NCBI GenBank assembly: GCA_001692895.1 | Contig: KV748222.1 | Location: forward strand, 1,417,435-1,481,434 | Reading direction: 5' to 3' | Length of the DNA: 64,000 nucleotides | Source: Cenococcum geophilum 1.58 | Taxonomy: Eukaryota > Ascomycota > Dothideomycetes > Gloniales > Gloniaceae | Part shown: positions 22,558 through 33,729 of the stretch, piece by piece | How the letters are laid out: each line of letters starts with the position of its first letter | Position numbering within the stretch: the stretch's first letter is position 1 | The notes under the pieces: model-generated | What the model was told of the DNA's origin: nothing | What the model saw: the letters and a program-made list of their open reading frames with translations, nothing else | Databases searched by the model: none | Program-made: the position numbers and the translations under genes

Positions 22558-22913
22558 GAGGCTGCCGATGGGTGCCGACATTCAAGCGACGTCTCGACTC
22601 GTGCGACTTGCAAAAATCAAAAGGGTATTCCTACACTAAGGACCAACGCTTTTATATCAACCGACTACCTAGGCAAGAAAGCAGTCATAACTTCAGTTGG
22701 AGCAAGTCGTCCTACTTGCTACATTGCTGTCGGCTACACCCGCACTTTAATTCGATTTACTACTTTTTCAATCTTAATATACATGGGACGTGCGAAATGT
22801 GACTAACAGTTAGCTTGCTTCTCTTCTAGTGCTACCAGTGTGCTTGTCGGAAAAATGGTGTCCTTGTGCAGACATATTTGAGAGACCACCTCATTTCGCT
22901 TGTACCCCGCAGT
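22558..22913. other. Intergenic, 3' side of the histidine-phosphatase gene
   Basis: Ordinary composition resumes directly after the TA. There is no open frame of note. It probably holds the 3' UTR and terminator of the minus-strand gene starting at 24168. Confidence 0.45.
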
Positions 22914-24168
22914 TCATAGCGATGCGAGGGATGCCGTCTGTGTTGGATTGACTGTACAGCTCGGTGCGGTCTCACTGGGCTCAATTGTCGGCTGCTTTCT
23001 CTCCCCATTCACTATTTCTGCTTTAACAAGTACTGGTATTGCGCCTCCTGTCTCTAACCCGAATTTCCTGTGGCTCAATGCCTCAAGCAGACTACCAATG
23101 GCCCCCGAATGGCTTGTGAAGGAAATGAATGTATTCTCGTCATTCGCGAATATATCGTCGAGTAATTCAGTCATCCGAACTTTGCGTGCAGATCGGGGCT
23201 CGCGGTAATCCTCTGTCCAGAGAGGATCCATCTCAGCAAAATCAGCCTCCAAGGTATAGGAAGGAAACATTTCGCGAATATAACTGGCGGGCCGTCGCCG
23301 ATCGCAAGTGTGGACGCCGATGGCTTCGCGGAGGAGCTGGTTGCTACCATTAGCTGATCCATAGCACTACCATGGGCAAACATTGATTTATGAAAATAAT
23401 GCGCTTACCTCCTTCACAACCGGCTTGAACGTCGCTATTCCTAGCTTTCCGAACGTGATCTCCGCCGTTTGAATCGCCCTTGTTAATGGACTCACATAGT
23501 AACTCTCGGGTGGTGGAATGCCTCCTCCTTGCTCTGGCAAATGAGTCCTCCAGAATTCGCATACCTCCTCCGCTTGTTTCTTTCCAACATCTGTCAACGC
23601 CGCGTCATCCCATACAATGCCATCTGCGCCATCGAGTTTCGACCAGTAGCACTAATTGTCGTCAAAACGGCCCAAATGATATCGAAGTAAATTTTTTTTA
23701 TAGAATTGCCTAAAGCTCTGATTGTGGGGAAGTAGGGAAATGAGAAATTCTTAAGAAACCTACGTCCCACGCCGGCGTCCCATACTTTGTCTCGGCAACA
23801 TTGTGCCAACCTTGCCCATGGCGGCCCATGAACAACACCTTGTATTGGACATTACCTGCACTTTTTGTGTTGAGAAGTTCCACATGATTTGCAAACCGCT
23901 GCCACTGTGTTTTGGCCTGGGTGGGATCGAGGGAGCTGTCCGTTTCATAGCTCCGGTTGATGAGCCCGAAGTTAGACGTTTTCTATGTGCGCTGTGAGTA
24001 GGATAATACGATTATGTGGAAACTCAGGAAAAGACCCACAAAATTAAACTTTGACGAATCTGTCTTATCGTCGTCTTGAAGGAAGTATCCTTTGACGGTT
24101 TCGTATTTTATATAAGTTTCTTGCGACGCATTTGGCGTGCGGTGTGTCGTTTCGCCGCCCATCATCAT
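22914..24168 (-). CDS. Histidine phosphatase (phosphoglycerate mutase-like) family protein
   Basis: Four exons, 24168-24040, 23982-23764, 23651-23409 and 23336-22914, encode 337 residues; all introns start GT and end AG and keep phase 0. The phosphohistidine motif is FMGRHGQGWHNV (Arg97, His98), followed by KYGTPAWD and CYWSKLDG. The distal part has SYYVSPLTRAIQTAEITFG, then LREAIGVHTCDRR, and the second catalytic His in SFTSHSGAIGS. This is the fungal branch-1 histidine phosphatase group often called phosphoglycerate mutase family protein; the substrate is not known and it is not the glycolytic enzyme. There is no clear signal peptide. The first exon (MMMGGETTHRTPNASQ) is the least certain part. 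It is the downstream neighbour of TIF34 on the same strand. Confidence 0.87.
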
Positions 24169-24681
24169 AAAAAGCCCGATGACTGTGCAAAGGAATAGGA
24201 TAGGACTGCGAAAAAATCGAACGATTTCAAGTCAGCAAAACTTATGAGAAGGAAGCAGTCATAGCGAATAATAACTAGCGACATATATAGAAAAGCATAC
24301 ATCGCTACAGAGATCCCGTAGAACTGCGGATGAAGGGTTCTAAACTTCAAAGGCATAGCAGTTTGATCTATATCAAGAATACAAGCGAAGGAGGTTGCCC
24401 TTCGTACATATTTGCAGCGTGCTGTTACCAGATGTTGACCAGAGAACATTAACTGCGAAAGCGAATTAGCGTGGTGGGGCAAATGAGACCAATAAGACCA
24501 AATCACCCAACGTCACAGTTCAGTCGGAAGAGCCGTTGAAGCGATTCGTACTCTCAGCTGTATTCTATTTGGATTACAAGCTCACGTAGTCTCCCCATGG
24601 ACAACCATGTGAAGACGATGCGACCGTCCGCCAACCAAGCTAACCACCAACGCCATTACATGCTTCATGAAGTTTGAACTT
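24169..24681. other. Intergenic between TIF34 and the histidine-phosphatase gene
   Basis: 513 bp without supported coding sequence. It must carry the end of TIF34 and the promoter of the downstream same-strand gene. Confidence 0.45.
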
Positions 24682-25852
24682 TTATAGATTCGCCTGCTCC
24701 CTCTCGACCTCGTACATGAAATCGAAATACGGCTTGTCGAAATGATGCACTCGCACGTAACCGTCCTCTCCGCCACTGCAGTATCCAGCGCCTTTAGGGT
24801 GCACGGCAACGTAGTTTAGCGGTCCGAAATGCCCCCTGACTCTGCCAATCTCCTCCATGAATATCTTGTGGTAGAATCGAGCCTCGAATTTACCTTGGCG
24901 TGCGCTTGTTGTTGTGACGTCCATGGCAGCCTGGCCGCCTCCAAGAATGACATAGTCCTTGACAGGTGTAATAGCCGCGCTGTTGAGGGGAGTGTCAGTG
25001 GCGTACGATTTCAGAACTTCCAGATCATTGGTGGTTATTAGCTATGAAACCTGTCAGCAAAGTTCGCACGCTTCACCTGGAGATACTCACTTTCGCAGTT
25101 TTATCTTTTGATGCGGTGATGAAGTATGTTCGATCCGGCGCCCACTGGAGATCCGTTACTTGCATATCATCTTCATGCGCAGAAATATTGAGGAGCAGTT
25201 CTCCTGTCTTCGCATCGTACTGCGAAACAGTTCCGTCCTCGTGCCCAGCAATGATGAACCTCGAGAAATAGCTGAATCCCGCAACAGTCGCCTTGCTCTC
25301 GTCACACACTATCCTCAAATTCTGCTCGTTCGTTTGCTCGGCGTCGACATCCGGATCGATCTCGTAGACGACGATTGTGCTGAGATGGCCCGACCGCTTT
25401 TCCGTCACACCTAGCAATTGCCGGCCGTCTGGCGAGAACTCGACGCGCTTGATACTTGTCGCGAAATCCCATGTCTTCAGAAGTTTTCCAGTCTTTACCT
25501 CCCACAGCCGCATAGTATTATCCGCACCACCGGTCGCAAGGAGCGTAGAGGTAGGGTCGACATCCACCGTCCATAGGGCGCCTTGGTGTCCATGGTAAGT
25601 GCCTAACCGCTCGCCGTTGTGTGAGAACCAGGCGCCAACGACGTGATCTTTGGAAACGGAGAAAATTATATCGCCATCAGAGTTGTATCTTACCGTCAGT
25701 TAGCACGTTTCCAAGAAGGCATAAGGGATTGGGTGGAACGTACTTAACTTGAGTCAAAGCCCGTTCCTGGAGGCCGAATTCAAATTAGCATGTCGCATCT
25801 TGTGAGCGTAAGTGAGAGTACTGACATGGCCAGACAGCAAAATGGGCCTCAT
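24682..25852 (-). CDS. TIF34: Eukaryotic translation initiation factor 3 subunit i (WD-repeat)
   Basis: Four exons, 25852-25826, 25766-25744, 25688-25091 and 25041-24682, give 335 residues, the usual length for eIF3i. The first exon codes only MRPILLSGH and the second only eight residues, a split typical of fungal TIF34. WD motifs are plain: [19 protein letters not shown], then [16 protein letters not shown], then [14 protein letters not shown], then [15 protein letters not shown], and [10 protein letters not shown]. The C-terminus [15 protein letters not shown] followed by [14 protein letters not shown] is diagnostic. The protein is a seven-bladed propeller in the eIF3 complex that helps recruit mRNA to the 40S subunit. 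The acceptor of intron 2 is the less common AAG; other sites are standard. No lesions. Confidence 0.95.
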
Positions 25853-26648
25853 ATTGGGCAAAATGTAGGAGGGATGCCTTTCTAATAGACACAAAGAACG
25901 GTCAAGTTTCGTAGTGTTGCTGTGGTGGTGTATGCTAAAAGTTCGGCGGCGATATCGATATGCAGCCTTTGGAGTTGCGAAGTGGGATTTCAAGGTTGGT
26001 CTAGCCGAATCAGTTACAGTACTGTATTAGCGCAAGCTCCGCAGGCTCGGTTGCAATAACTCAGAGACCTTAGACTTGCACCGCAACCTCGAAGAGTTTT
26101 GGGGCTGTTGAGAGAAAGCTTCCTATTTGACTTGAGAAATAATCGAATGCGCCAGTGACAACATCATATTTTCGAGGGAGTGAGACATGTTTCTTGCTTT
26201 GCAAGGCAATTACCGACCTATGATTAAGCGTGATCGATCTTTTGGAGTCTGCTTGTTCCTTATTGTTTTTCATGTGCGTGTACAAGATCACCGAGGGGGA
26301 CCGTTGCAATCAGTGTTCAGTGCAAGTTTAATTTCAGTGGCGCCAGTAGAGCTAGATGTGTTCTCTCAGCTTTATTTTCAAGTTCATCTTAATCCATCTC
26401 TAGATTCTTTAACTTTCAGATAGAAATTTTATTAGACTCATGAGATATCCAATAGCGAAGTTTCAAATGCATGCATCTTCAAAGCGGGTTGAGATTTGAA
26501 TGGTGAATGATATCAGTCGTTATTTCTTCACTAAGGTTACCAAATCCACATCCTTCGTCTCCTCCCGACCGTTTAATCCAATTTAGGCATCTTCCCGTGT
26601 CCCTTCCTGATCGCCCTAAGAATATCTTCGAATATCAAACTGAACATA
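25853..26648. promoter_or_regulatory. Divergent intergenic region between TIF34 and the SH3 gene
   Basis: 796 bp lie between two divergent starts, so both promoters must be here. Composition is ordinary. No clear TATA box or duplicated motif stands out. Confidence 0.4.
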
Positions 26649-28262
26649 ATGCAGCCGATGGAAAAGGATGAATATTGTTTTGCCTACAGCTGCAATGGTA
26701 CCTATTTATATTGCACTCCAAAGGGTTATGCTAGGTGAGGCATGATACCACTTTTTGGATTTCATAACATGCTGTGCAGTATTACCGTTTGACCCACCGT
26801 ACTTTCTATATTCAGCTTATTAACGATCAACCAGTAACTCGCTCCCGTGCGAGATTGGCACGCTCATCAACCGAGATCTGATTCAAAAGATCAAGTGGGC
26901 TTCATTCGGCCAAAGCAGCAAGTCGTATTTCATACTGTACCAGAGGGATGGTCGCTATTACTCAAGTAGCCTGCACCTTTCTCGTATGTCTAAAATTTGA
27001 CTGATGATGAAGCAGCTTGGGGGGCCGATGTGCCACAAAACTTAAACAATTGGCTGATGGAACATCGGAAATTATCTGAACGAGAACCTTTCTTACACTG
27101 CGATGGGTCTATAAAGGTTGTGCTGGGCGCAACTGGAAGCTATGTGGCATGGAGCAGCAGAGCCATCACTGGTCAAGGTATCCCCACAAGTCTTCAACAA
27201 CTCCTGCAGTCTTGGTGGGGTGACAATGGATGGATAAGAGGACCGCCACAGCTCATAACATTCGGAGCAGACGGTTCCTATTTTGTAGTTTCGGGCTCTG
27301 AGGGACAAGGTCCTGCTACATACGCATGGAACTGGGGAAACCAATCCCAAATGCTTCAGAACGCCTGGCAGTTTCTCTGGCGAGACCCGCTCTTCCAACC
27401 TGATAAATTGGCGGTAAGAAAGAATTGGTTTCTGCGTGCGCAGTGATGTCTTAGACTCTCAAATTCCTTTCGAGACGTTGAAACGGGGCAAAGGCGAGTA
27501 ACCAAGCTAACATAGACCTAGCATGTCTCGTTCGATCCGCACAACAAGGGACGATATGTTATGGTAGAAAAGTGCCAAGATGGTTCATCTCGCCCGTCTG
27601 TGCGCTTTAGTCAATCCGTCGATTCAGGTGAACATGAACTTATCGGTCTCTTAAGAGGCAGCACGGGTCCATCTTTTACTAAAATACCGAATCCAAATTC
27701 CACCAAAGCCGTGAACAAGCCGGCCAGAGCCAAATACGGTGGCACGGCTACAAAAGATAAGAGAGAGTTGCCGTTACGGAAGGGCGAATACCTAACGATC
27801 ATCTCCGAAGTGAGCGAATTCTGGTATATTGTACGGAATAAGGAAGACAAGCAGGGATGGGTGCATAGCACTTGGGTTACTCTTCTCGAAGAAGAACCAC
27901 AAGGCCCAGTGGAGCTGTATTCAGCATGGAAAGCTAGGTGTGATGCCGCATTTGCCAAGGGAGGTCTGACAACTTTCCCTGAGTTGCCAACGTCGATTCG
28001 CTCCTGTAAGGCTGTCTCATGCGCAAATCTCAAAACACAGCTAGGGAATCTTGGAGTTTGCCAACACGATGTTGCATCGCTCCTTCGAGGCTCCGGGAAG
28101 TACTCTTACAAGTTCCTCAAGACGGAGCGTAATTCATGGCATCCAGATAAGTTTGGCCAACAATGTGCGCCCCGAAATAGGGAGGAGCTTAAGAAGAAAA
28201 GCGAGCAGCTGTTCATCATATATGGTCTTCTAATGGAAATTGAAGCAAAGAAGAATATATAG
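26649..28262 (+). CDS. SH3-domain protein with J-like C-terminus; possible frameshift
   Basis: Proposed exons are 26649-26734, 26835 to about 26993, about 26997-27413 and 27522-28262, about 468 residues. The joins GYA-SNSLPCEIGTLINRD and PDKLA-HVSFDPHNKGRY use GT...AG introns in phase. The N-half is a fungal-specific region with TDDEAAWGADVPQNLNNWL and KVVLGATGSYVAWSS. The middle is an SH3 fold: KYGGTATKDKRELPLRKGEY, then FWYIVRNKEDKQGWVHSTWV. The tail has KTERNSWHPDKFG and EELKKKSEQLF, recalling helix 2 and HPD of a J-domain, though the spacing is unlike true DnaJ. Between 26990 and 27000 the frame must shift by one base (a TGA at 26998-27000 closes the upstream frame), so the gene is either recently broken or has a sequence error. 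Function unknown. Confidence 0.65.
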
Positions 28263-28601
28263 GCTCGGGAAATCATAAGGTGGAGACCAGAGGGTGATGG
28301 GACCCATCGAGTTTTCTTCTTTGACCGCAATGGAGCAGAATTAAGCAGAATAATTGATTCAGAAGGGGTGTACGCGCACATAATTCCGACGACTACCACA
28401 GTTAGAGTACCGGCATTAATAGTAGTCGGAGACAATTGTTGGCGGCGCCATGAAGAATTTGCCGGCAGTTGAGAAAAAGTAAATCAGGATAACTTACGCA
28501 ATAGAAGAGTAAACAGCTCGTGATTCTCGAAAAACAAAAATGCTCATAGAGCCCTTCATTCTTCATTCAATAATCCAATACAGTCGTTCAACACAGCTGG
28601 C
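28263..28601. other. Intergenic between the SH3 gene and C1-THF synthase
   Basis: Short tandem-orientation spacer of 339 bp. No supported coding sequence; it carries the C1-THF synthase promoter. Confidence 0.4.
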
Positions 28602-31600
28602 TTGGCCCCCATAATGATGATCCTGATATGCAGGTCCAAAGCTGCCCTTTACCCACCGGGCCCTCGCCGGCTACCGCCATTTGCTGTGCCGCATCAACGA
28701 CGGACATTTGTACCGCCTTTCCACGCAACACTCTGCAGAAAAAACCCTCATCTCGGACGCCACTTCTCCAGCAGCCCGCTCAGGATGACGGCCACTAAGA
28801 TTGACGGCACCGCCATTGCGAAGAGCATACGGGAGAGGCTTGGTGCCGAGATCAAGAAAAAGCAAGAGAGTAACCCAAGGTATAAACCCTCACTAAAGAT
28901 CGTGCAAGGTACTACCAGTAGCATATCCTATTAGCTGATACATGTTTGCTGAGAACCTCAACTAGTTGGTGACCGTTCAGACTCAAGTAATCCTAATGCC
29001 CATCTCCATGATTAAGGTGTGAGTTTGCATATTGACATTCTCAAGGTACCTATGTGCGCATGAAACTGAAGGCTGCCGAAGAGGTAGACCACCGGTGCCC
29101 ATTTACATATTAGATCCTATGCTGACTATTTATTCTACAGGCCAACATTGACTGCGAACGCGTCCACTTATCTGAAGACATCTCTGAAGCTGAACTTCTC
29201 CAATGCATCACACGATTCAACAACGATCCGGCTATCCACGGCATCCTCGTCCAGCTGCCAGTCCCAAAACACATCTCCGAACATGCCATAACCTCTGCTG
29301 TTGCGGATGAGAAGGACGTCGATGGGTTTGGAGTTGCGAATATTGGAGAGTTAGTGAAGCGGGGTGGTCACCCTCTCTTCACACCGTGCACGCCTAAGGG
29401 TGTGATGGTACTTCTAGAGGAAAGTGGTGTTGATTTGAAGGGAAAGAATGCTGTGGTAATTGGCAGGAGTGATATAGTGGGAAGTCCAGTCAGCTATCTC
29501 CTGAAGAATGCAGACGCTACGGTGACGGTCTGCCACTCCAAAACACAAAACCTGCCAGAGGTCGTGAAGCAGGCCGACGTCGTGGTTGCCGCTATTGGGC
29601 AGCCTGGCTTTGTCAAAGGAGATTGGCTGAAGCCAGGAGCTGTTGTGATTGATGTTGGCACGAACTACATCCCAGATTCAACCAAGAAGAGCGGACAGCG
29701 GGTCGTTGGAGATGTCGAATTCGATTCTGCCGTCGAAGTTGCATCACAGATCACCCCTGTTCCTGGCGGTGTTGGGCCCATGACGGTTGCCATGCTGTTG
29801 CAGAATGTCATCAATTCCGCGGACGCATCATTCGAGCGCCAAAAGCAACGCTCTGTCTCACCACTACCGCTAAAGCTGCAAGATCCTGTTCCTTCAGATA
29901 TCGCGGTGTCACGTGCGCAGCACCCAAAGCCTATCACGAAAATTGCACAAGAAGTTGGGATTATGGGCTACGAACTTGAGCCTTATGGGGCATACAAGGC
30001 CAAGGTGGACCTTTCCCTTTTGAAGAGACTTGAGCACCGTCGCAATGGAAGATATATTTTGGTCGCTGGTATTACCCCAACGCCGCTCGGCGAAGGGAAA
30101 TCGACGACAACAGTAGGTCTCACGCAAGCCCTGTCTGCTCACCTCGGTCGTATATCATTCGCGAACGTACGGCAACCAAGCCAAGGGCCTACCTTTGGTA
30201 TCAAGGGTGGCGCAGCGGGTGGAGGCTACAGTCAGGTTATTCCCATGGATGAGTTCAATCTTCATCTGACGGGCGATATTCACGCTATTTCGGCTGCCAA
30301 CAACTTGCTTGCTGCTGCGATCGAGACGAGGATGTTTCATGAGAACACTCAAACCGACGCTGCTTTGTACCGACGATTGGTTCCTGTCAAGAAAGGGAAG
30401 AGAGAATTCGTAAAAGTGATGTTCCGACGACTGAATAAACTCGGAATAGATAAGACAAATCCCGATGACCTATCACAGGACGAGATTCACCGATTTGCTA
30501 GATTAGATATTGACCCAGACACTATCACCTGGCGACGAGTGCTCGACGTGAACGACAGGCACCTACGAGGAATAACAGTTGGTCAAGCACCCACAGAAAA
30601 AGGCCAAACCCGCCAGACAGCCTTCGACATCGCGGTTGCTAGCGAATGCATGGCAGTACTTGCCCTTAGCAATGACCTCGCAGATCTTCGTGAGCGCCTT
30701 GGCAGGATGGTTGTTGCCAGCTCACGAAACGGCGATCCGGTGACTTGCGACGACATTGGCGCAGGCGGTGCTCTTACCGCACTCATGAAGGATGCTATCA
30801 AGCCTAATCTCATGCAAACACTTGAAGGCACCCCTGTCTTCGTGCATGCTGGTCCCTTTGCTAATATCAGTATTGGAGCATCATCCATTCTAGCGGATAA
30901 GTTAGCACTTAAGCTTGCAGGCACCGAGCCCGATGAAGACCACGAGGAGAAAACGGGATTCGTGGTGACAGAAGCTGGCTTCGACTTCACAATGGGTGGT
31001 GAGCGTTTCTTCAACATCAAATGCCGGTCCTCAGGCCTCGTTCCCGATACTGTTGTCATTGTCGCAACCGTCCGCGCTCTCAAGGTGCACGGAGGTGGTC
31101 CAGAAATCACCCCTGGTGCTCAATTGCAGGAGGTCTACCGGACTGAGAACATCGACCTACTTAGTAAGGGATGCGTAAACTTGAAGAAGCATATCTCAAA
31201 CGCAAGGCAGTTTGGTGTCCCAGTTGTCGTAGCCATCAATCGCTTCTCAACTGATACCGATGCTGAAATTGCCATCATCAAAGAAGAGGCTCTCGCCGCA
31301 GGAGCCGAGGACGCTATCCCGGCCAACCATTGGGCAGAAGGCGGTAAGGGTGCTGTCAATCTAGCTCGCGGTGTTATTGCTGCTACGTCCAAGCCCAAGC
31401 CCGACTTTAAACTCCTCTATGAGCTTGAAGGCAGCGTGCAAGAGCGGATTGAGAAGATTGGAAAGATTATGTACGGTGCTGAGAAGGTCGAATTCTCGGA
31501 ATTAGCACAGAAAAAAGTGGACACGTATGTGCGGCAAGGTTTCGGAAATCTGCCGATATGTATCGCAAAGACCCAATACTCCTTATCTCATGATCCAAGC

Positions 31601-31883
31601 TTGAAAGGTGCTCCAAGCGGCTTTACGGTACCGATCAGAGATGTGAGGATGGCTGCCGGGGCGGGATATTTGTGAGTGTTCTGATAGCCGCTTCTACTCG
31701 TTTCTTCGTATTTTATCTAAACCGGGGTCAACATCCCTGCAAGGTCGCAACCCTCGCTAATATTTTCACCACAGGTATGCCCTTGCGGCCGATATTCAGA
31801 CCATTCCAGGCCTGCCTACTGCGCCAGGCTATCTCAATGTTGACGTAGATCCTGAGACGGGCGAGATCGACGGACTATTCTAA
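28602..31883 (+). CDS. MIS1: C1-tetrahydrofolate synthase, trifunctional (mitochondrial-type N-terminus)
   Basis: Five exons, 28602-28908, 28966-28986, 29046-29083, 29141-31671 and 31775-31883, give 1001 residues. Residues 1-62 are basic with the run RHFSSSPLR, a mitochondrial presequence; a second Met (MTATKIDGTAIAKSIRERL) would give a cytosolic form. Residues about 65-360 are the methylene-THF dehydrogenase/cyclohydrolase: VGDRSDSSTYVRMKLKAAEE, then DVDGFGVANIG, VVIGRSDIVGSPVSYLL and QITPVPGGVGPMTVAML. From about 370 on is 10-formyl-THF synthetase: GITPTPLGEGKSTTTVGLTQ, then GGAAGGGYSQVIPMDEFNLH. It interconverts methylene-, methenyl- and formyl-THF for purine, Met and formyl-Met supply. 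Exon 2 is only 21 nt. The last intron splits the C-terminal GYLYALAADI block and is in phase. No lesions. ADE3 is the alternative name if cytosolic. Confidence 0.94.
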
Positions 31884-32448
31884 GACCAAACCCTTCCAGC
31901 ATCTTTGCATTCGCCCATCTTCTGCTCTGCTTCATTAAAGAATATTCTCGTTCCGCATTGTCTTGGTATAACACGCATTCAACTGCTTCGTGGCTCTTCA
32001 ACAGCATCGGCGATGAGCATGATACCCTGCCTCCACTGCAGGAGGGGTTTGTTTTAGGCGAGAAACGTGCCTAGTATAGCCCAGAAATATAGAGCGGTCA
32101 CGAAAGGGCTCGGCTAAGCATCTGAGCTAGACTCGACTCTAAGATAGAAAAATATTGTGATGATATGGAATCTCACAACCAGAAATCAAATGATGAGCTC
32201 ATCGTGGTTGGGCTTTCGCAGCCCAACATACATATTCAAAAGGAAGACTAGGACCTCGACTTCTAGTTCTTTTTGTGAGTTATGAATTGCCAGACCACAC
32301 TGCGATATACTACTGCAGTCCTTGATTCACTTTCACAGTTAGTTACTAACCTAATAATCCCTTAGTGAGTCTGGGCTGCGGAGCGATGACCAATAATATA
32401 TTACCTTAGCAAGCTCAGACGCATATAATCAATTAGCGGACAAATGTA
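31884..32448. other. Intergenic, 3' region of C1-THF synthase
   Basis: Ordinary to AT-rich sequence without gene-like frames. Confidence 0.45.
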
Positions 32449-32585
32449 CAAGGGGGTAACATGAATGGGTCAGACGCCCTCCCTGCTAGTATGCTAGCAG
32501 AATAATACAGCCCAACCATTTTTCAAGGGTTCACTTATTTTGAAAATATACTAGCAGGGAGCCTGCCCCGTTCGTGGTACCCTTG
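32449..32585. mobile_element. MITE 1 (137 bp, TA-flanked)
   Basis: Ends are inverted copies about 44 bp long: CAAGGGGGTAACATGAA at the left and CAAGGGTACCACGAAC read inward from the right, both running to CTCCCTGCTAGTAT. TA flanks each side (32447-32448 and 32586-32587). No coding capacity; the whole unit could fold as one hairpin. Confidence 0.85.
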
Positions 32586-32587
32586 TA

Positions 32588-32723
32588 TCCCTTAGCACGG
32601 TAATTTGCGTCCTACTGGTATCGATAAGAACTAGCCAATTAGAGGAGCTGAATTTAGTGCCTGTACTCAGGAATTTGCAGCTTTATGCACGGACCACTTG
32701 CTCGTAGGACGCGCGCTAAGGGA
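32588..32723. mobile_element. MITE 2 (136 bp, TA-flanked, abutting MITE 1)
   Basis: Begins TCCCTTAGC and ends GCTAAGGGA, with further inverted match around GCGTCCTAC/GTAGGACGC. TA occurs at 32586-32587 and 32724-32725. The left TA is also the right TA of MITE 1. Confidence 0.82.
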
Positions 32724-32900
32724 TAAGCGACTTAGCGAGCCGTGACAGCTTAAAATAATTATAAAAGCTAAATCTATTAGTAATAAACTTATTATAATAT
32801 TATATAAGTCTATTCTCTTTAATAATGGATTTTTTTATTTAAAATAATTTTAACTTTAGTAAGTTATTAGTTTATTTAGATCTAATAATTATTAAATATA

Positions 32901-33404
32901 TCCCTTGGCCCGTCAGCGTCCGACGAGAAGAAGGCCCGTGCACGAACACCAGAATCAAATATACGCGTGTATCTACATAGAATTCAATCATCAATTATAC
33001 CACCACTATGCCTTCTAATCGCGCTAGAATCGACGCAGATCTTGTTCAAAAGATTCAATATAATGTCCCCCAAATAAGACAGCAAAAACGCCTCCCAAGC
33101 CCTGGCCGTTGCCTCATTTCGAACTTCTCCTTATTGACGACTGGCACAACCACGGCTCACCAAATGTTCCTTTCGGCACCGATATACACGATCCTTTTAA
33201 GTTATTCAGTCTCATCTCCACGGATGAGATTATAGATAAGCTTGTAGAGTGGACAAATAAGCATGCAGAGCTCTATCCACCAGATAAGGAGCATGCACTG
33301 AAATCAAAGGCCTCGAATATCTGAGTACGGGCTCCAAGTTTGGCTCACTTGATTGGTGAGCACGGGCCATCTTCTCGTTGGACGTAAATTGACGCGCCAA
33401 GGGA
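32901..33404 (+). mobile_element. Deletion derivative of a piggyBac-like transposon, TA-flanked
   Basis: Inverted ends of about 45 bp: TCCCTTGGCCCGTCAG on the left and TCCCTTGGCGCGTCAA read inward from the right, then CGAGAAGAAGGCCCGTGC and CGAGAAGATGGCCCGTGC. TA flanks both sides (32899-32900, 33405-33406). The interior encodes the N-terminal part of a transposase (33008 on) and nothing after it. Confidence 0.78.
33008..33324 (+). pseudogene. piggyBac-like transposase, N-terminal fragment
   Basis: The first frame starts MPSNRARIDADLVQKI at 33008 and a second frame from 33109 carries SPNVPFGTDIHDPFKLFSLI followed by TDEIIDKLVEWTNKHAELYP and ends at 33324. The pattern pF-x-L-F-x-L-f-x-x-D-x-I-D-x-I-V-x-x-T-N is the start of the DDE_Tnp_1_7 (piggyBac-derived) domain. 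The catalytic core is missing, and one frame change is needed between the two parts near 33110. It cannot make an active enzyme. Confidence 0.65.
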
Positions 33405-33729
33405 TAGTTATAGAGCGATTTATTAATTTATATAGGGAAAATTATAAAAACCATTGCTCTGCTTGATAAGTCTTGCAAAATAGCCCCAGATGTTATTTTC
33501 GTCGAGGAGCCCAAATAGAGTTTAGTCAGCTCGGACCCAAAACTCCGCTCCTCTGAACTGAAATGACGTCTGAGCTTGCTGAGGTTAGACATGCTGTGCA
33601 TTGCTGCTTGTACTGCCAAAGCTGCAGCAGGAAGACGGAGCATCTCCACCAATCCTAGTATTTCGTTATTATCTATCTTCATTTATACCTGCCGACAATA
33701 TAAGAGTTAATAATTATCGTGGCATTGAT

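Noticed and set aside
28051-28435. Frames of 60-109 codons at the end of the SH3 gene
   Set aside because: They overlap the in-frame SH3/J-like coding exon on other frames and have no independent support.
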